Positions 53,488 through 62,536 are shown, counted from the first letter of the stretch. The stretch is 64,000 bases of DNA from UBA7672 sp965279085 (GCA_965279085.1 OZ257149.1:2728001-2792000), one strand, 5' to 3'. Program-made: numbers and translations. The notes: generated from the letters alone by a model not told the origin.

Positions 53488-54930
53488 TCAAACGCGGCGC
53501 GCACGGCGGGATGCGAATTGTTGCAGAGCGCCGCGCGCGCCGGCGGCGTCGAAGGCCAGAGCGGCCATTACATAGGTCACGGCGCCGACGCTGGCCTTGA
53601 GCAGCAATTCCGTCATGCCGCCCGGCGCGGGCAGCAGCCGCACGGCAATCGCCATCGCGGCGCATGCCCCTGCTACCTTGAGGAAATCGGTCCAGGGCCA
53701 GCTCAAAGGCGCGAGTTTTCGCCCGACGCCCGCCAGCAGCAGAAGCGCGAGCGCATAGCACGCAACGGTCGCATAGACCGCGCCCATCAGCCCGATCCAC
53801 GGCAGCAGGATGATGTTGAGCACGACGTTTGTGACAGCGGGAATGACCATGAGCGCTGCGCGGAGTCCCGTGCGGTGCGATAGCTGGAAGGCTTCCGACA
53901 CGTAGTGGAGCACGAAACCGTTGATCAGGCCCGACAGCGCAATCCAGGGCATGATCGCGGCGGCCTGCGCGCGCATTTCCTCGCCGATCATCACCTCCGA
54001 CAACGGTTGCGCGACCAGTGCGAGGCCCGCTGCGGCGGGCGCGGCGATCAACAGCAAGGTGCGCGCGACCTGCGCCGAGACTTCGCGTACCGCCTGCGGA
54101 CCTTCGCGCTCCCACGCGACCATCATCATCGGACCGCCCGCAGCGGCGGCCCAAGCGCAGAGCAGGCCGACTGACTTGTCCGCGATGCCGTATCCTGCGG
54201 CGTAGACGCCAACCGCCTCCGGTCCGAGGTAAAGCGCAATCAGGAAACGGTCGCCGGCATCGAGCGCGATGTTGAGCGCCAGCGCGATTGCGACGGGAAC
54301 GCCATATCGGATATAGGGCTTCACGCGATCGGGGCGGAAACGGCCGCCCCGCGATTCACGCCAGAGCCGTGTGCCTTCGACAAAAGCGAGAACTGCAAGC
54401 ACGCTGGCGAGACCGGCGAAGGGCGCCGCGGGCCCCAGCCCTGTGCGCCATGCCAGGAATGTTCCGAGCGCGAATGCGCCGAGATCCTGACACACGCGCA
54501 GCGTCGAATAACGCGATACACGCTGCTGCGCCCGGTTCATCTCCTGCGCGGTGTTGACCAGCGGCGTCAGCACCATGGCCGACATGGCCGCAATCAGCGC
54601 CAGACGCATCATAGGATCGGTAGCAACAACAACAGCAACAAGCATCAGCGCAATAGCGAGCGCCGCAGACGCCGCCAGCAAGGCCATCACAGTGCGGATA
54701 TGGTCGGCCTTCCAGCCCTTGGCGTCGGCCTCACCGGCGAAGCGGTAAGCGGCCGCCTCCGCCCAGGTGACGGAGAGCGTGTAGATCACGCCCATCGTGG
54801 TCAGCGCGAGCGCATAGTATCCGTAGTCAGCGGGGGAGAGCAGGCGCGTCAGCGCGAAGACCGCGCCAAAACTGGCGAGACCGCCGGCAAGGCTCGCCGG
54901 GAAGTAGCCAAGAAGCCTGCGCCAGATCAT
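53488..54930 (-). CDS. Polysaccharide flippase (Wzx/MOP superfamily)
   Basis: 480 residues, about 12-14 membrane helices. The N-terminus, with SLAGGLASFGAVFALTRLLS, is the Wzx-like pattern of the oligosaccharide flippase family. Such proteins move undecaprenyl-linked glycans to the periplasm. No glycosyltransferase genes are adjacent, so the substrate is not deducible; holdfast or capsule export are possibilities. It is divergent from the GH5 gene. Confidence 0.85.
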   Translation of the reverse strand: MIWRRLLGYFPASLAGGLASFGAVFALTRLLSPADYGYYALALTTMGVIYTLSVTWAEAAAYRFAGEADAKGWKADHIRTVMALLAASAALAIALMLVAVVVATDPMMRLALIAAMSAMVLTPLVNTAQEMNRAQQRVSRYSTLRVCQDLGAFALGTFLAWRTGLGPAAPFAGLASVLAVLAFVEGTRLWRESRGGRFRPDRVKPYIRYGVPVAIALALNIALDAGDRFLIALYLGPEAVGVYAAGYGIADKSVGLLCAWAAAAGGPMMMVAWEREGPQAVREVSAQVARTLLLIAAPAAAGLALVAQPLSEVMIGEEMRAQAAAIMPWIALSGLINGFVLHYVSEAFQLSHRTGLRAALMVIPAVTNVVLNIILLPWIGLMGAVYATVACYALALLLLAGVGRKLAPLSWPWTDFLKVAGACAAMAIAVRLLPAPGGMTELLLKASVGAVTYVMAALAFDAAGARGALQQFASRRARRV

Positions 54931-54969
54931 TATCGCGAGAGGACCGTTTGTTCACCTCAGTAAACCACA

Positions 54970-56232
54970 ATGCCGTTCATGAAGCGTTTCCGGCCGGAAA
55001 ACCCTCATGAAAACTGGACGCGGCGTGGCGCTATCGCCGCCGCGGCCGCAGGATTCGCCGCGTGCAGCGGGCCGCCCGTGCTGGCGCAGCCGACAAAGAC
55101 GCATCCGCTCTGGCCGGTGACGGGGCCGCCGGTTTTACGTGGCGCAGTGATCGCGCAGCGCCGCAGGCGGGTCGAGGTCGACGGCGAAACCTTTGGCGGA
55201 GGCACGCCCGTCCTTCCAGCTTATCAGCCGAGCGACTTCGACGCTCTCGCGAAGGCTGGTGCCAACCTCGTCGTCATGTCCTTCCCGGAACTCTGGACCG
55301 TGAGGCCGCCATTCAAGCGGGACAACGCGATGGTGGATGTTCTCGGCCAGCAGCTCGATGCGGCGCGCGCAGCGGGACTCTACACCGTTGTGGCGATGCG
55401 CTCCGGCCCAGGCCGCTCCGATTTCATCTTCCATCGCGATGCGCAGGGCAGCTGGTTCCCTGCAAGCTTGATCGTCGATTCGATCTGGAAGAGCGCGGAC
55501 GAGCAAGCTGCGTGGGCCGAGATGTGCGCCGACATCGCGAAGCTGGTTTCTGGCCGCTCTGAAATCGCAGGGCTCAATCTGATGGTTGAACCTGACCCGA
55601 ACGTTGGCGGTACGAACAGGCAGGGCCAGGGGCTCGGCGCGTGGGAGCCGGATCAATATCTCGGGCAGGTGAGCGATGTTTCCGACTGGCGTCGCATCGC
55701 CGCGCTCTGCGCGCGCAAGGTGAGGGACGTAGCAGCCGATCTGCCCATCCTGATCTCGCCGCCGGCATTCGCGCGAACGGATTTCATGGTGGTGATGGGC
55801 GAGCCGCCTGTTCCCGGCGTGGTCTGGTGCATCCACGACTACGAGCCGCGCGAATACACACACAGCTCGCGCAACTCTCGGGGTATTCCTGTGTTCGGCG
55901 AAGGTGGCGATGACACATTCGCCAAAAGGATTCAGGCCGCGAAGACGCATGGCGTGCCGGTGTTTCTCGGGGAATTCGGCGCGGCTCGCTGGGCCCACGA
56001 GATCGACCGCTACTACGTGAACCGCATCGCCACGTGCGAGGCGCAGGGTGTCGGCTGGGCCGCGTTCCGCTGGCCAACTGGCGATGCGGCTTACGAACGC
56101 TCTGACGACACATTCAACGTTGCTTGGGGCGCGAAGGATGCCGACCCGGCTGGCGCGGCGCTGACAACACTGCGCGCTGCGTGGAAGAAGAACGCCAGCC
56201 GCCCCGGCGTTGGCTTGCGCGGCCGGAACTAG
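54970..56232 (+). CDS. Glycoside hydrolase family 5-like lipoprotein with twin-arginine signal
   Basis: 420 residues. The N-terminus has RRGAIAAAAAGFAACSG: a twin-arginine motif plus a lipobox Cys, predicting Tat export and lipidation. The (beta/alpha)8 domain follows, with NLMVEPDPN as the likely acid/base Glu after strand 4, in which the usual Asn before Glu is Val, and FLGEFGA with the nucleophile Glu. GH5 enzymes cut beta-glucans, mannans or similar; the substrate is unknown. It is divergent from the flippase gene and converges on the EamA gene with a 4-bp overlap. Confidence 0.82.
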   Translation: MPFMKRFRPENPHENWTRRGAIAAAAAGFAACSGPPVLAQPTKTHPLWPVTGPPVLRGAVIAQRRRRVEVDGETFGGGTPVLPAYQPSDFDALAKAGANLVVMSFPELWTVRPPFKRDNAMVDVLGQQLDAARAAGLYTVVAMRSGPGRSDFIFHRDAQGSWFPASLIVDSIWKSADEQAAWAEMCADIAKLVSGRSEIAGLNLMVEPDPNVGGTNRQGQGLGAWEPDQYLGQVSDVSDWRRIAALCARKVRDVAADLPILISPPAFARTDFMVVMGEPPVPGVVWCIHDYEPREYTHSSRNSRGIPVFGEGGDDTFAKRIQAAKTHGVPVFLGEFGAARWAHEIDRYYVNRIATCEAQGVGWAAFRWPTGDAAYERSDDTFNVAWGAKDADPAGAALTTLRAAWKKNASRPGVGLRGRN

Positions 56233-57104
56233 GGCAGGCCGTGCTGGCCGAACTGCAGCAGCAGGAGGCCGCCGACCAGAACGCTCGCCGCCAATACGCG
56301 GCGCAGGCCGAAGCCCTCCTTGAGGAACCGCCAGCCCATCACGGCTGCGAAGACCACAGCGGTCTCACGCAAAGCGGAAATGTAGGCCACCGGCGCGATC
56401 GAAAAGCCGTAGAGCGCCAGCGAGAACGAAATCGTCGAGCAGATGCCCGCGCCTAATCCGGGCAGCAGGGCCCGCCTTGCCGATACCACGAACTCTCTCG
56501 GCCCGCGCGTCGCCAGCATGATCGTGGTGATGCCGATCCAGTCGAGCACGAACAGCCAGACGATGAAGCTCGCGGCGCCAGGCGGTGCACGCACGCCTTG
56601 AGTATCGATCACGTTGTAAATCGCAACGCCCGCGCCCGTCGCCATCGCCCAGAGCAGGGCGGAGGTGCGCACCGCGCGCGATCCGCCGAAATCCTTCTCC
56701 GGCAATGCAAACGCGATGGTCGCGAGCGCGGCGATGGCAAGGCCCGCGATGGCCAGCGGTTCCAGGTGCTCGCCCAGCACGAGCGACGCCGCGATGGCCG
56801 TCAGCAACGGCGCCGATCCGCGCATCACCGGGAATACCAGCGACAGGTCTCCGCGCGACAGCGCCCGCACCAGCGCGGTCTGATAGAGCCAGTGAGCCGG
56901 CAGCGACAGGCACAGGATCATCCACATCTGCGCCGAAGGTAGCGGCACGAAGAATGTCGCCGGCAGCATCGCGACGGACGACGACAGCGTCATCACGGTG
57001 CGCCCGCCGAGAATGTCCTTCGCCGACTTCACGAATGTGTTCGCCCCCGCCAGCGTCACCGCCGAACCGAGGCCGAGCAGAAGTGCGAAGAGAGCTGGAT
57101 CCAA
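56229..57104 (-). CDS. EamA-family drug/metabolite transporter
   Basis: 291 residues with ten membrane helices in two EamA repeats. The second repeat shows the family signature ISALRETAVVFAAVMGW and its terminal basic stretch. Substrate unknown. It begins immediately (no gap) after the ftsY stop, on the same strand, so it is co-transcribed with mtaB-ftsY. Confidence 0.87.
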   Translation of the reverse strand: MDPALFALLLGLGSAVTLAGANTFVKSAKDILGGRTVMTLSSSVAMLPATFFVPLPSAQMWMILCLSLPAHWLYQTALVRALSRGDLSLVFPVMRGSAPLLTAIAASLVLGEHLEPLAIAGLAIAALATIAFALPEKDFGGSRAVRTSALLWAMATGAGVAIYNVIDTQGVRAPPGAASFIVWLFVLDWIGITTIMLATRGPREFVVSARRALLPGLGAGICSTISFSLALYGFSIAPVAYISALRETAVVFAAVMGWRFLKEGFGLRRVLAASVLVGGLLLLQFGQHGLP

Positions 57105-58259
57105 CTAGTCGTCGAGCCCCACGAGCGCGCGGGCGAATGTGTCCGCCGAGAACGGGTGCAGATCCTCCGCCTTCTCGCCGACGCCGACGAAGTGGATCGG
57201 CAGCGCATGTTGCTCCGCGATGGCAACGAGCACGCCGCCCTTGGCCGTTCCGTCCAGCTTGGTCATCACCAGCCCCGTCACGCCCGCCGTATTGCGGAAG
57301 GCTTCGACCTGTCCCAGCGCGTTCTGGCCGACCGTCGCATCCAGCACGAGAATGACGTCATGCGGCGCGGACGGATCGATCTTTCGGATGGCGCGCACGA
57401 CCTTGCTAAGCTCGTCCATCAGCTGCGCCTTGTTCTGCAGGCGGCCAGCCGTGTCGATGAGGACAAGGTCACGGCTCTCGTTCTTCGCAATCTCGACCGC
57501 TTCGTAAGCAAGTCCCGCCGCATCCGCTCCCTGCGGCTTGGAGATGAAACGGGCGTTGGCGCGCTCGGCCCAGATCTTGAGCTGCTCGACCGCCGCAGCG
57601 CGAAATGTATCGCCCGCCGCGAGCACAATATCCGCGCCCTGCGCCGACAGCTTCGCGGCGATCTTGCCGATAGTCGTTGTCTTGCCCGAGCCGTTGACGC
57701 CGACAAACAGCACGATGCGCGGCCTCGGCCCCTCGCTGAAATCGACAACCTGTTCGTGCGGCTTCAGGATCGCGGCGATCTCGGATGCCAGTGCGCCCTT
57801 GATATCCTCGCTCGTGATCTCGCGGTCAAAGCGATCCTTCGAGAACGCCTTCGCGATTCGCGCCGCAACCTTGGCGCCCATGTCGGACGTGATCAGCAGC
57901 TCTTCGAGTTCTTCGAGTGATTCCCGATCGATCTTGCGCTTCGAAAGCCCGGCAAGACCCTCCGCGAGACGCGACGACGAGCGGCGCAGGCCCTCGCTGA
58001 GCTTGTGCAGCACTGACTCTTCGCGCGCCGCCGCTTCTGCCGCGCGTTCGGCGGTAATGCGGGCGGCCGCTTTCCTGAGGCCGAGCGGGTCGTCGCCCTG
58101 ATCCGCAATCGGTTCGGCGACGACAGTCGCATCGCCAAACAATTGCTGGTCGAGACTCGCGGCTGGCGAAGCAGGTGTCTCGCCCGGCTTCAGCGGCTCA
58201 ATTGGCGTCTCGCCGGTCTTGGGATCCGGCTGTTTCTTCTTGCCCCACCAGAGGATCAT
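57105..58259 (-). CDS. ftsY: Signal recognition particle receptor FtsY
   Basis: 384 residues. An acidic/proline-rich N-terminal A region is followed by the N domain and the GTPase G domain: GVNGSGKTTTIGKIA (G1), AAGDTFRAAAVEQL, LIDTAGRLQ (G3) and TKLDGTAKGG (G4). FtsY receives SRP-ribosome complexes at the membrane. The start overlaps the mtaB stop (ATGA), the usual mtaB-ftsY pair. Confidence 0.97.
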   Translation of the reverse strand: MILWWGKKKQPDPKTGETPIEPLKPGETPASPAASLDQQLFGDATVVAEPIADQGDDPLGLRKAAARITAERAAEAAAREESVLHKLSEGLRRSSSRLAEGLAGLSKRKIDRESLEELEELLITSDMGAKVAARIAKAFSKDRFDREITSEDIKGALASEIAAILKPHEQVVDFSEGPRPRIVLFVGVNGSGKTTTIGKIAAKLSAQGADIVLAAGDTFRAAAVEQLKIWAERANARFISKPQGADAAGLAYEAVEIAKNESRDLVLIDTAGRLQNKAQLMDELSKVVRAIRKIDPSAPHDVILVLDATVGQNALGQVEAFRNTAGVTGLVMTKLDGTAKGGVLVAIAEQHALPIHFVGVGEKAEDLHPFSADTFARALVGLDD

Positions 58260-59542
58260 GCCGGTCGTCCGATGAGTTCGGTCGCGGTGCGCGAAACGAG
58301 ATTGAAGAGCGCGGGGCGCCCCGGCTCGGGCGATGCGCCGTCTATCCGCACAGGAGAGAAATCCGGAAGCCGCGCGCGATTGCCCGCTTCGACCAGCGCC
58401 ATTGCGGTCTGGCCGACATGGCGATCGAGACGCAGCGCCAGGCGCTCGGCGCCCTTTTCACGCAATTTCGCGGCGCGGGCCTTCACGACGTCACGCGCAA
58501 CTTGCGGCATCTTGGCGGCCGGCGTGCCGGGGCGCGGCGAGTAGGGGAAGACGTGCAGGTAATCGATGCCGCACTCGTCCACGCTCGCCAGCGTGTTGGC
58601 GAACATCTCGTCCGTCTCGGTGGGGAAGCCCGCGATCAGGTCGGCTCCGAACGCCATTTCTGGCCGCGCGTCGCGCAGACGTGCGCACAGGTCGACGGCG
58701 TCGGCGCGCAGGTGGCGGCGCTTCATACGCTTCAGGATCATGTCGTCGCCGGACTGGAAGGAGAGATGCAGGTGCGGCGCTATGCGGGCCTCGTGGGCCA
58801 GTGCCTCGAACAGCGGTTCGTCGATCTCGATGGCGTCTATGGATGAGAGGCGCAGCTGCTTCAGGTCGGGCACAAGCTTCAGGATGCGCGCGACGAGATT
58901 GCCCAGCTTGGGCGTATTCGGCAGGTCGGCGCCCCACGACGTCAGATCGACGCCGGTGAGGACGATCTCGTAATGCCCGGTCGCGACAAGGCGCTTCACC
59001 TGATCGACGACTTCGCCCGCCGGCACGGATCGCGAATTCCCGCGGCCATGGGGGATGATGCAGAACGTGCAGCGGTGATCACAACCGGTCTGCACCTGCA
59101 CGAAAGCGCGCGCCCGGCCGTCCAGCCCATCCACCAGATGTGCCGCAACCTCCCGCACGGTCATGATGTCGTTGACCTGCACGCGCGGCGCGTCGGCCAG
59201 GAAATCCAGCCCCGCGAACGTTTCCACCTTCATCTTCTCGCCATTGCCGATCACGCGCGTGACTTCCGGCATCTCGGCGAAGCTCGTGGGATCGATCTGC
59301 GCCGCGCATCCCGTCACGATGATCGACGCCGTCGGCCGCTCGCGGCGCGCGCGCCGTATCGTCTGCCGCGCCTGCCGCACGGCCTCGGCCGTCACCGCGC
59401 AGGTGTTCACGATCACCGCATCCTGCAGGCCTGCCGCTTCGGCATGGCCGCGCATGACCTCGGACTCATAGGAATTCAGGCGGCATCCCAGGGTGAGGAT
59501 GTCGACTGAGGATTTGGCGGAGGTGGGGGCGCCGTCGGCCAT
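58256..59542 (-). CDS. mtaB: tRNA (N6-threonylcarbamoyladenosine-37-C2) methylthiotransferase MtaB
   Basis: 428 residues from the ATG at 59540-59542; a long upstream open frame is a shadow. This radical-SAM enzyme adds a methylthio group to t6A37 of tRNA. The N-terminal UPF0004 cysteines are in LGCRLNSYES, NTCAVT and TGCAAQ, and the radical SAM cluster ligands are in GCDHRCTFC. A TRAM-like C-terminus follows. It is co-transcribed with ftsY. Confidence 0.95.
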   Translation of the reverse strand: MADGAPTSAKSSVDILTLGCRLNSYESEVMRGHAEAAGLQDAVIVNTCAVTAEAVRQARQTIRRARRERPTASIIVTGCAAQIDPTSFAEMPEVTRVIGNGEKMKVETFAGLDFLADAPRVQVNDIMTVREVAAHLVDGLDGRARAFVQVQTGCDHRCTFCIIPHGRGNSRSVPAGEVVDQVKRLVATGHYEIVLTGVDLTSWGADLPNTPKLGNLVARILKLVPDLKQLRLSSIDAIEIDEPLFEALAHEARIAPHLHLSFQSGDDMILKRMKRRHLRADAVDLCARLRDARPEMAFGADLIAGFPTETDEMFANTLASVDECGIDYLHVFPYSPRPGTPAAKMPQVARDVVKARAAKLREKGAERLALRLDRHVGQTAMALVEAGNRARLPDFSPVRIDGASPEPGRPALFNLVSRTATELIGRPA

Positions 59543-59589
59543 GGCGGGGACATAGGCTCCCGGGCTGGAAAAGTCACCGTTTTTGGTGA

Positions 59590-60081
59590 CTAGCCCTTGT
59601 CGCCGCAGTCGACGTGCTCGATGCCGCCCAGCTTGTTGAGCAGGTCGGCCAGCTTCAGCGCTTCCTTGTCGTCGATCCGCTTCATCGCTTCGTCCATCGC
59701 GGGGGCGTAGATCGCCCACATCGCCTTGCGCATGGTGAAGCCCTTGGCGGTCGGTTCCAGCATGTGGCCGCGCTTGTCTTCCTTGCACTGAATGCGCTTC
59801 ACCAGCCCCTCTTTCTCCATCCGGTCGACCAGCCGCGAGAGCTGGTAGGGAAGGATGAAGAGCGGAATGGCGAGATCCTTCGGCCGGGTGGGTTTTCCGG
59901 CCCGCTCCAGCTCCCACAGCACGGTGTACCAGGACAGCTCCGGAAAACCGGCGTCCTTCAAGGCGCTCTCCACGTGGCACTGGATCGCCTGCGACACCCT
60001 GCCCAAGGCCACCCAGGCCCGCTGGATCGGGTCTGAAGGAATCCTCGTCGGAGCCTTTAGCTGAGATTGTTGCAAACGCAA
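59590..60081 (-). CDS. MarR family regulator divergent from an FMN reductase
   Basis: 163 residues from a TTG start. The TTG is supported by an AGGAGG site (complement of 60087-60092) five bases upstream. A MarR winged helix is visible: LSWYTVLWELERAGKPTRPKDLA, then LVDRMEKEGLVKR and the wing RGHMLEPTAKG. Two palindromes lie at or near its start (60069-60082 overlapping the start codon, and 60098-60109 upstream of the SD), strongly suggesting autorepression and control of the divergent FMN reductase gene. Confidence 0.87.
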   Translation of the reverse strand: MRLQQSQLKAPTRIPSDPIQRAWVALGRVSQAIQCHVESALKDAGFPELSWYTVLWELERAGKPTRPKDLAIPLFILPYQLSRLVDRMEKEGLVKRIQCKEDKRGHMLEPTAKGFTMRKAMWAIYAPAMDEAMKRIDDKEALKLADLLNKLGGIEHVDCGDKG

Positions 60082-60082
60082 C
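60069..60082. promoter_or_regulatory. Probable MarR operator 1
   Basis: GTTGC-AAAC-GCAAC: 5-bp perfect arms with a 4-nt spacer, overlapping the TTG start codon of the marR gene. Confidence 0.65.
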
Positions 60083-60097
60083 GAAACCTCCTATTTA

Positions 60098-60109
60098 TTG
60101 CAAGTGCAA
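60098..60109. promoter_or_regulatory. Probable MarR operator 2
   Basis: TTGCA-AG-TGCAA: perfect arms with 2-nt spacer, about two helical turns from operator 1 and sharing its TTGCAA half-site. Located in the divergent promoter region shared with the reductase gene. Confidence 0.65.
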
Positions 60110-60182
60110 CAAAGGGACGAACGAGGTGTTCGTCAAGGACTACAGCAGTTTTAGCCTCCTCAGTCGTCAAAGGATAAAAGCC

Positions 60183-60761
60183 ATGACCCGCCGCATCGCC
60201 GTTATCGTCGGCTCTCTCCGCAACAACTCGAATTCCGAGCGTCTTGCCCGCGCCATCGCGGCCGAAGCCCCCAAGCATATCGTCTTCGACATCGTGCCGA
60301 TCGGCGATCTCCCATTTTACAATCAGGATCTGGAAACGGCGACGCCGCCCGCGACTTGGGCAGCCTTCCGCAACCGTGTGAATGCGGCTGACGCCGTGCT
60401 GTTCGTTACGCCCGAATACAACCGCTCCGTGCCTGCCGTGCTGAAGAACGCCATCGATGTGGGCTCGCGTCCTTATGGAAAGTCGGCGTTCGCGAGCAAG
60501 CCTGCTGCGGTTGTGTCCTCGTCCATCGGGCCGATCTCGGGTTTCGGCGCCAACCACCACTTGCGGCAGTCGCTGGCCTTCCTCGACATGCCCACGCTGC
60601 AACAGCCGGAAATGTATCTCGGCTCGGTCGGCGAATGGTTCGACGAAGACGGCAAGGTGAAGAGCGAGCAGACGCGCGCCTTCCTCGCCCAGTTCGCCGC
60701 GAAGTTCGCGAACTGGATAGAAGTCACCGCGCCAAAGAAGGAAGTTTCTGAAGCCGCCTGA
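60183..60761 (+). CDS. NADPH-dependent FMN reductase
   Basis: 192 residues from the ATG at 60183, with AGGA eight bases upstream; the frame extends upstream without similarity. Flavodoxin-like fold: the FMN phosphate loop GSLRNNSNSERLARAI, then PEYNRSVPAVLKNAIDVGSRP with the family's PEYN motif, and SIGPISGFGANHHLRQSL. Members include chromate and quinone reductases (ChrR/YieF-like) and NADPH:FMN reductases. The MarR-type operators imply induction by a small molecule such as a quinone or phenolic compound. Confidence 0.9.
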   Translation: MTRRIAVIVGSLRNNSNSERLARAIAAEAPKHIVFDIVPIGDLPFYNQDLETATPPATWAAFRNRVNAADAVLFVTPEYNRSVPAVLKNAIDVGSRPYGKSAFASKPAAVVSSSIGPISGFGANHHLRQSLAFLDMPTLQQPEMYLGSVGEWFDEDGKVKSEQTRAFLAQFAAKFANWIEVTAPKKEVSEAA

Positions 60762-60780
60762 GGAGGCGGAGGTCAAACTT

Positions 60781-60813
60781 GCGGGAGCTGCCTCGGCGGC
60801 TCCCGCATTTTTT
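60781..60813 (+). terminator. Intrinsic terminator after the FMN reductase gene
   Basis: GCGGGAGC / GCTCCCGC stem of 8 bp (60781-60788 and 60799-60806) with a GC-rich loop, followed by ATTTTTT. Confidence 0.88.
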
Positions 60814-60933
60814 GACGTTTGCGTGAGCCTCCAGCACACGCCGCAGGTCTGAAGATTTGGATGCTTTTTGTTAATTGTTGTCGTGCAATGTCTGCCTGTG
60901 GGGAGGGAATCCGCCACAGAGGGGTAGCGGACG

Positions 60934-61122
60934 GTGGAAAGCCAGTATCTTAGGTCAGCGTTGACCGTAACGCAGCTTGCGTTGCGCGCGAGGCAAGCGC
61001 CCATCGGCGAGACGGCCAGCCTTGTGATGTTGTTGTTGCTCGCCGAACTCGAAGTGAAATGGACCCAGCTGACGGATCCAGACGGGCTGCCAACGCCAGC
61101 CGAGATCCGCGCGCTGGTCTAA
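60934..61122 (+). CDS. Small hypothetical protein
   Basis: 62 residues from a GTG start with no strong ribosome-binding site (GGGGTAG ten bases upstream). One helix (residues about 26-43, SLVMLLLLAELEVKW) is moderately hydrophobic; the end is DGLPTPAEIRALV. It ends five bases before the convergent DUF2145 gene. The small size and plain composition give low certainty. Confidence 0.4.
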   Translation: MESQYLRSALTVTQLALRARQAPIGETASLVMLLLLAELEVKWTQLTDPDGLPTPAEIRALV

Positions 61123-61126
61123 TCTT

Positions 61127-61978
61127 TCAGCTCGCCGTCGCCGGGGCAGGATCGGCTGCCCGCCGCAGGATGTATGTCTCCTGCAGCAGCCCGTTGTCGC
61201 GCATGAAGGCAGACATCGACTCATACGTCGCCGTCATGATCGCTCCACGCTGGTCGTCCGTTTTCAGGCGTGAATCGGCGATCGGCCCGAGCAGCCGTTC
61301 GATCAGGCCGGTCTTCACCTCCGTTGGCTTGAAATGCTTTCGCAGATTGACCTTGATCTGCTCCATGTCGGTCGTGTCCCACGCCGCCGCAGCGATCACA
61401 TCGAGCATGAACTCATTGCAGTTTTGGTATTTGATGTCGTGCGGATTGGAGACGAGCGAGTAGGGCTCGATGTGCAGCGCACGGTAAGCCGGGCTCGCCA
61501 TCACCTCCATGATCCGCCGCTGCATTTCGGGTGAAGGGATGATCACCGCGAGATCGTCGACAGCAGTCGGAGCCACGAAGTCGAGCGGAAAGTCCTGGTG
61601 CAGATAGGACTTGTCCTTCGCCAGCGTATTTCCATCGCCATGATAGAGATTGTAGACGGCGTATCCATTGATCTCGCGGCCATCGTCCAGCGTGATCGGC
61701 ACGAAGCTCCAGAAAGCCCCGTGCGTATAAGCGATGCCGTCGGGCAGTTCGCTGCGCGGCCGGCCCGTGCGGAAGACAATGGCGACGCGTGCGCTTTTGG
61801 CGGCGAGATCGCGCTCGACCTGCTTGGAAAAGGCGGCTGCCTGCTCTCCCGTCAGGTGGGAAGCGGCAGCGCCCTGGGCGCTGAAGCCTGAACCATCAGC
61901 GCGGCCCGAAGCTCCACCGGTGCTTGCGCAAGCGGCCAGAGCAAGCGCCGCGATCGCGGCGGCAATTGTGTTGCGCAT
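61127..61978 (-). CDS. DUF2145 lipoprotein
   Basis: 283 residues from the ATG at 61976-61978; the large upstream frame is a shadow. A lipoprotein signal peptide ends in LAACAST. The mature domain includes FRTGRPRSELPDGIAYTHG, NGYAVYNLYHGDG and LHQDFPLDFVAPT, which is the DUF2145 pattern, with NCNEFMLD later. A catalytic-looking His and Cys (NLYHGDG, KYQNCNEF) suggest a papain-like or transglutaminase-like fold, but this is inference. It overlaps the upstream small secreted protein by one base (TAATG). Confidence 0.83.
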   Translation of the reverse strand: MRNTIAAAIAALALAACASTGGASGRADGSGFSAQGAAASHLTGEQAAAFSKQVERDLAAKSARVAIVFRTGRPRSELPDGIAYTHGAFWSFVPITLDDGREINGYAVYNLYHGDGNTLAKDKSYLHQDFPLDFVAPTAVDDLAVIIPSPEMQRRIMEVMASPAYRALHIEPYSLVSNPHDIKYQNCNEFMLDVIAAAAWDTTDMEQIKVNLRKHFKPTEVKTGLIERLLGPIADSRLKTDDQRGAIMTATYESMSAFMRDNGLLQETYILRRAADPAPATAS

Positions 61979-62364
61979 TACTGGGCCGGCTCGAACGGGA
62001 CAGCAGGGGCAGGTTGCGGCTTGCGGCCGACGATAACGTCGTCGGTGATGGTCAGCGGCGTGTTGGAGAAATCGACGAGCGCCTTGGCGCCTTTCGTGGC
62101 GCTGGCGGCCCCCTTGGAGAAGCCGAGGCCGATGTCGGGATAACCGGAGGCGTTCGCCGAATAGCCGACGGCGCCAGACGTCACCGCGACCGCGCCAAGC
62201 GGAATGGCGACGACGCCGGAAGTGGCCTTGAGGCCGCTCTCGCCGATCGCGCCGATGGCGACGCTGGTCTGTCTGGAAGCGTTGGACGCGTTCTGGGCCG
62301 ATTGCGCCCAGGCGGGCGCCGTGAAAACGAAGACGGCAGCTGCTGTCAAAACACCAAGTCGCAT
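61978..62364 (-). CDS. Small secreted hypothetical protein coupled to DUF2145 gene
   Basis: 128 residues with a Sec signal peptide (cleavage after APAWA). The mature part is alanine/serine/glycine rich with alternating SGAVGYSANASGYPD-type sequence, low complexity, and no cysteine. Its stop shares one base with the DUF2145 start, so the two are translated in series. A promoter must lie within the 170 bp to the upstream gene's end at 62537. Function unknown. Confidence 0.7.
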   Translation of the reverse strand: MRLGVLTAAAVFVFTAPAWAQSAQNASNASRQTSVAIGAIGESGLKATSGVVAIPLGAVAVTSGAVGYSANASGYPDIGLGFSKGAASATKGAKALVDFSNTPLTITDDVIVGRKPQPAPAVPFEPAQ

Positions 62365-62495
62365 GGGACTCCCCTCTGATTGACAGTGTCAAGTTAGAGG
62401 GGAAATCGGGCTGGAGTTGGGCAGATTACGATACCGTAAGGTAGCCTACTCTTTGTTTTCAGCAGGAATCCGCTGCGTCAGCCGAAAGATATGAT

Positions 62496-62529
62496 CGCCC
62501 GCGACCCTCCATTCGGAGAGCCGCGGGCG
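62496..62529 (-). terminator. Hairpin downstream of the Mo-hydroxylase gene
   Basis: CGCCCGCG / CGCGGGCG arms plus inner CTC/GAG pairing, just after the stop of the minus-strand gene. The sequence following it on that strand is only moderately T-rich, so it is a weak terminator candidate. Confidence 0.45.
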
Positions 62530-62536
62530 GAATCAC

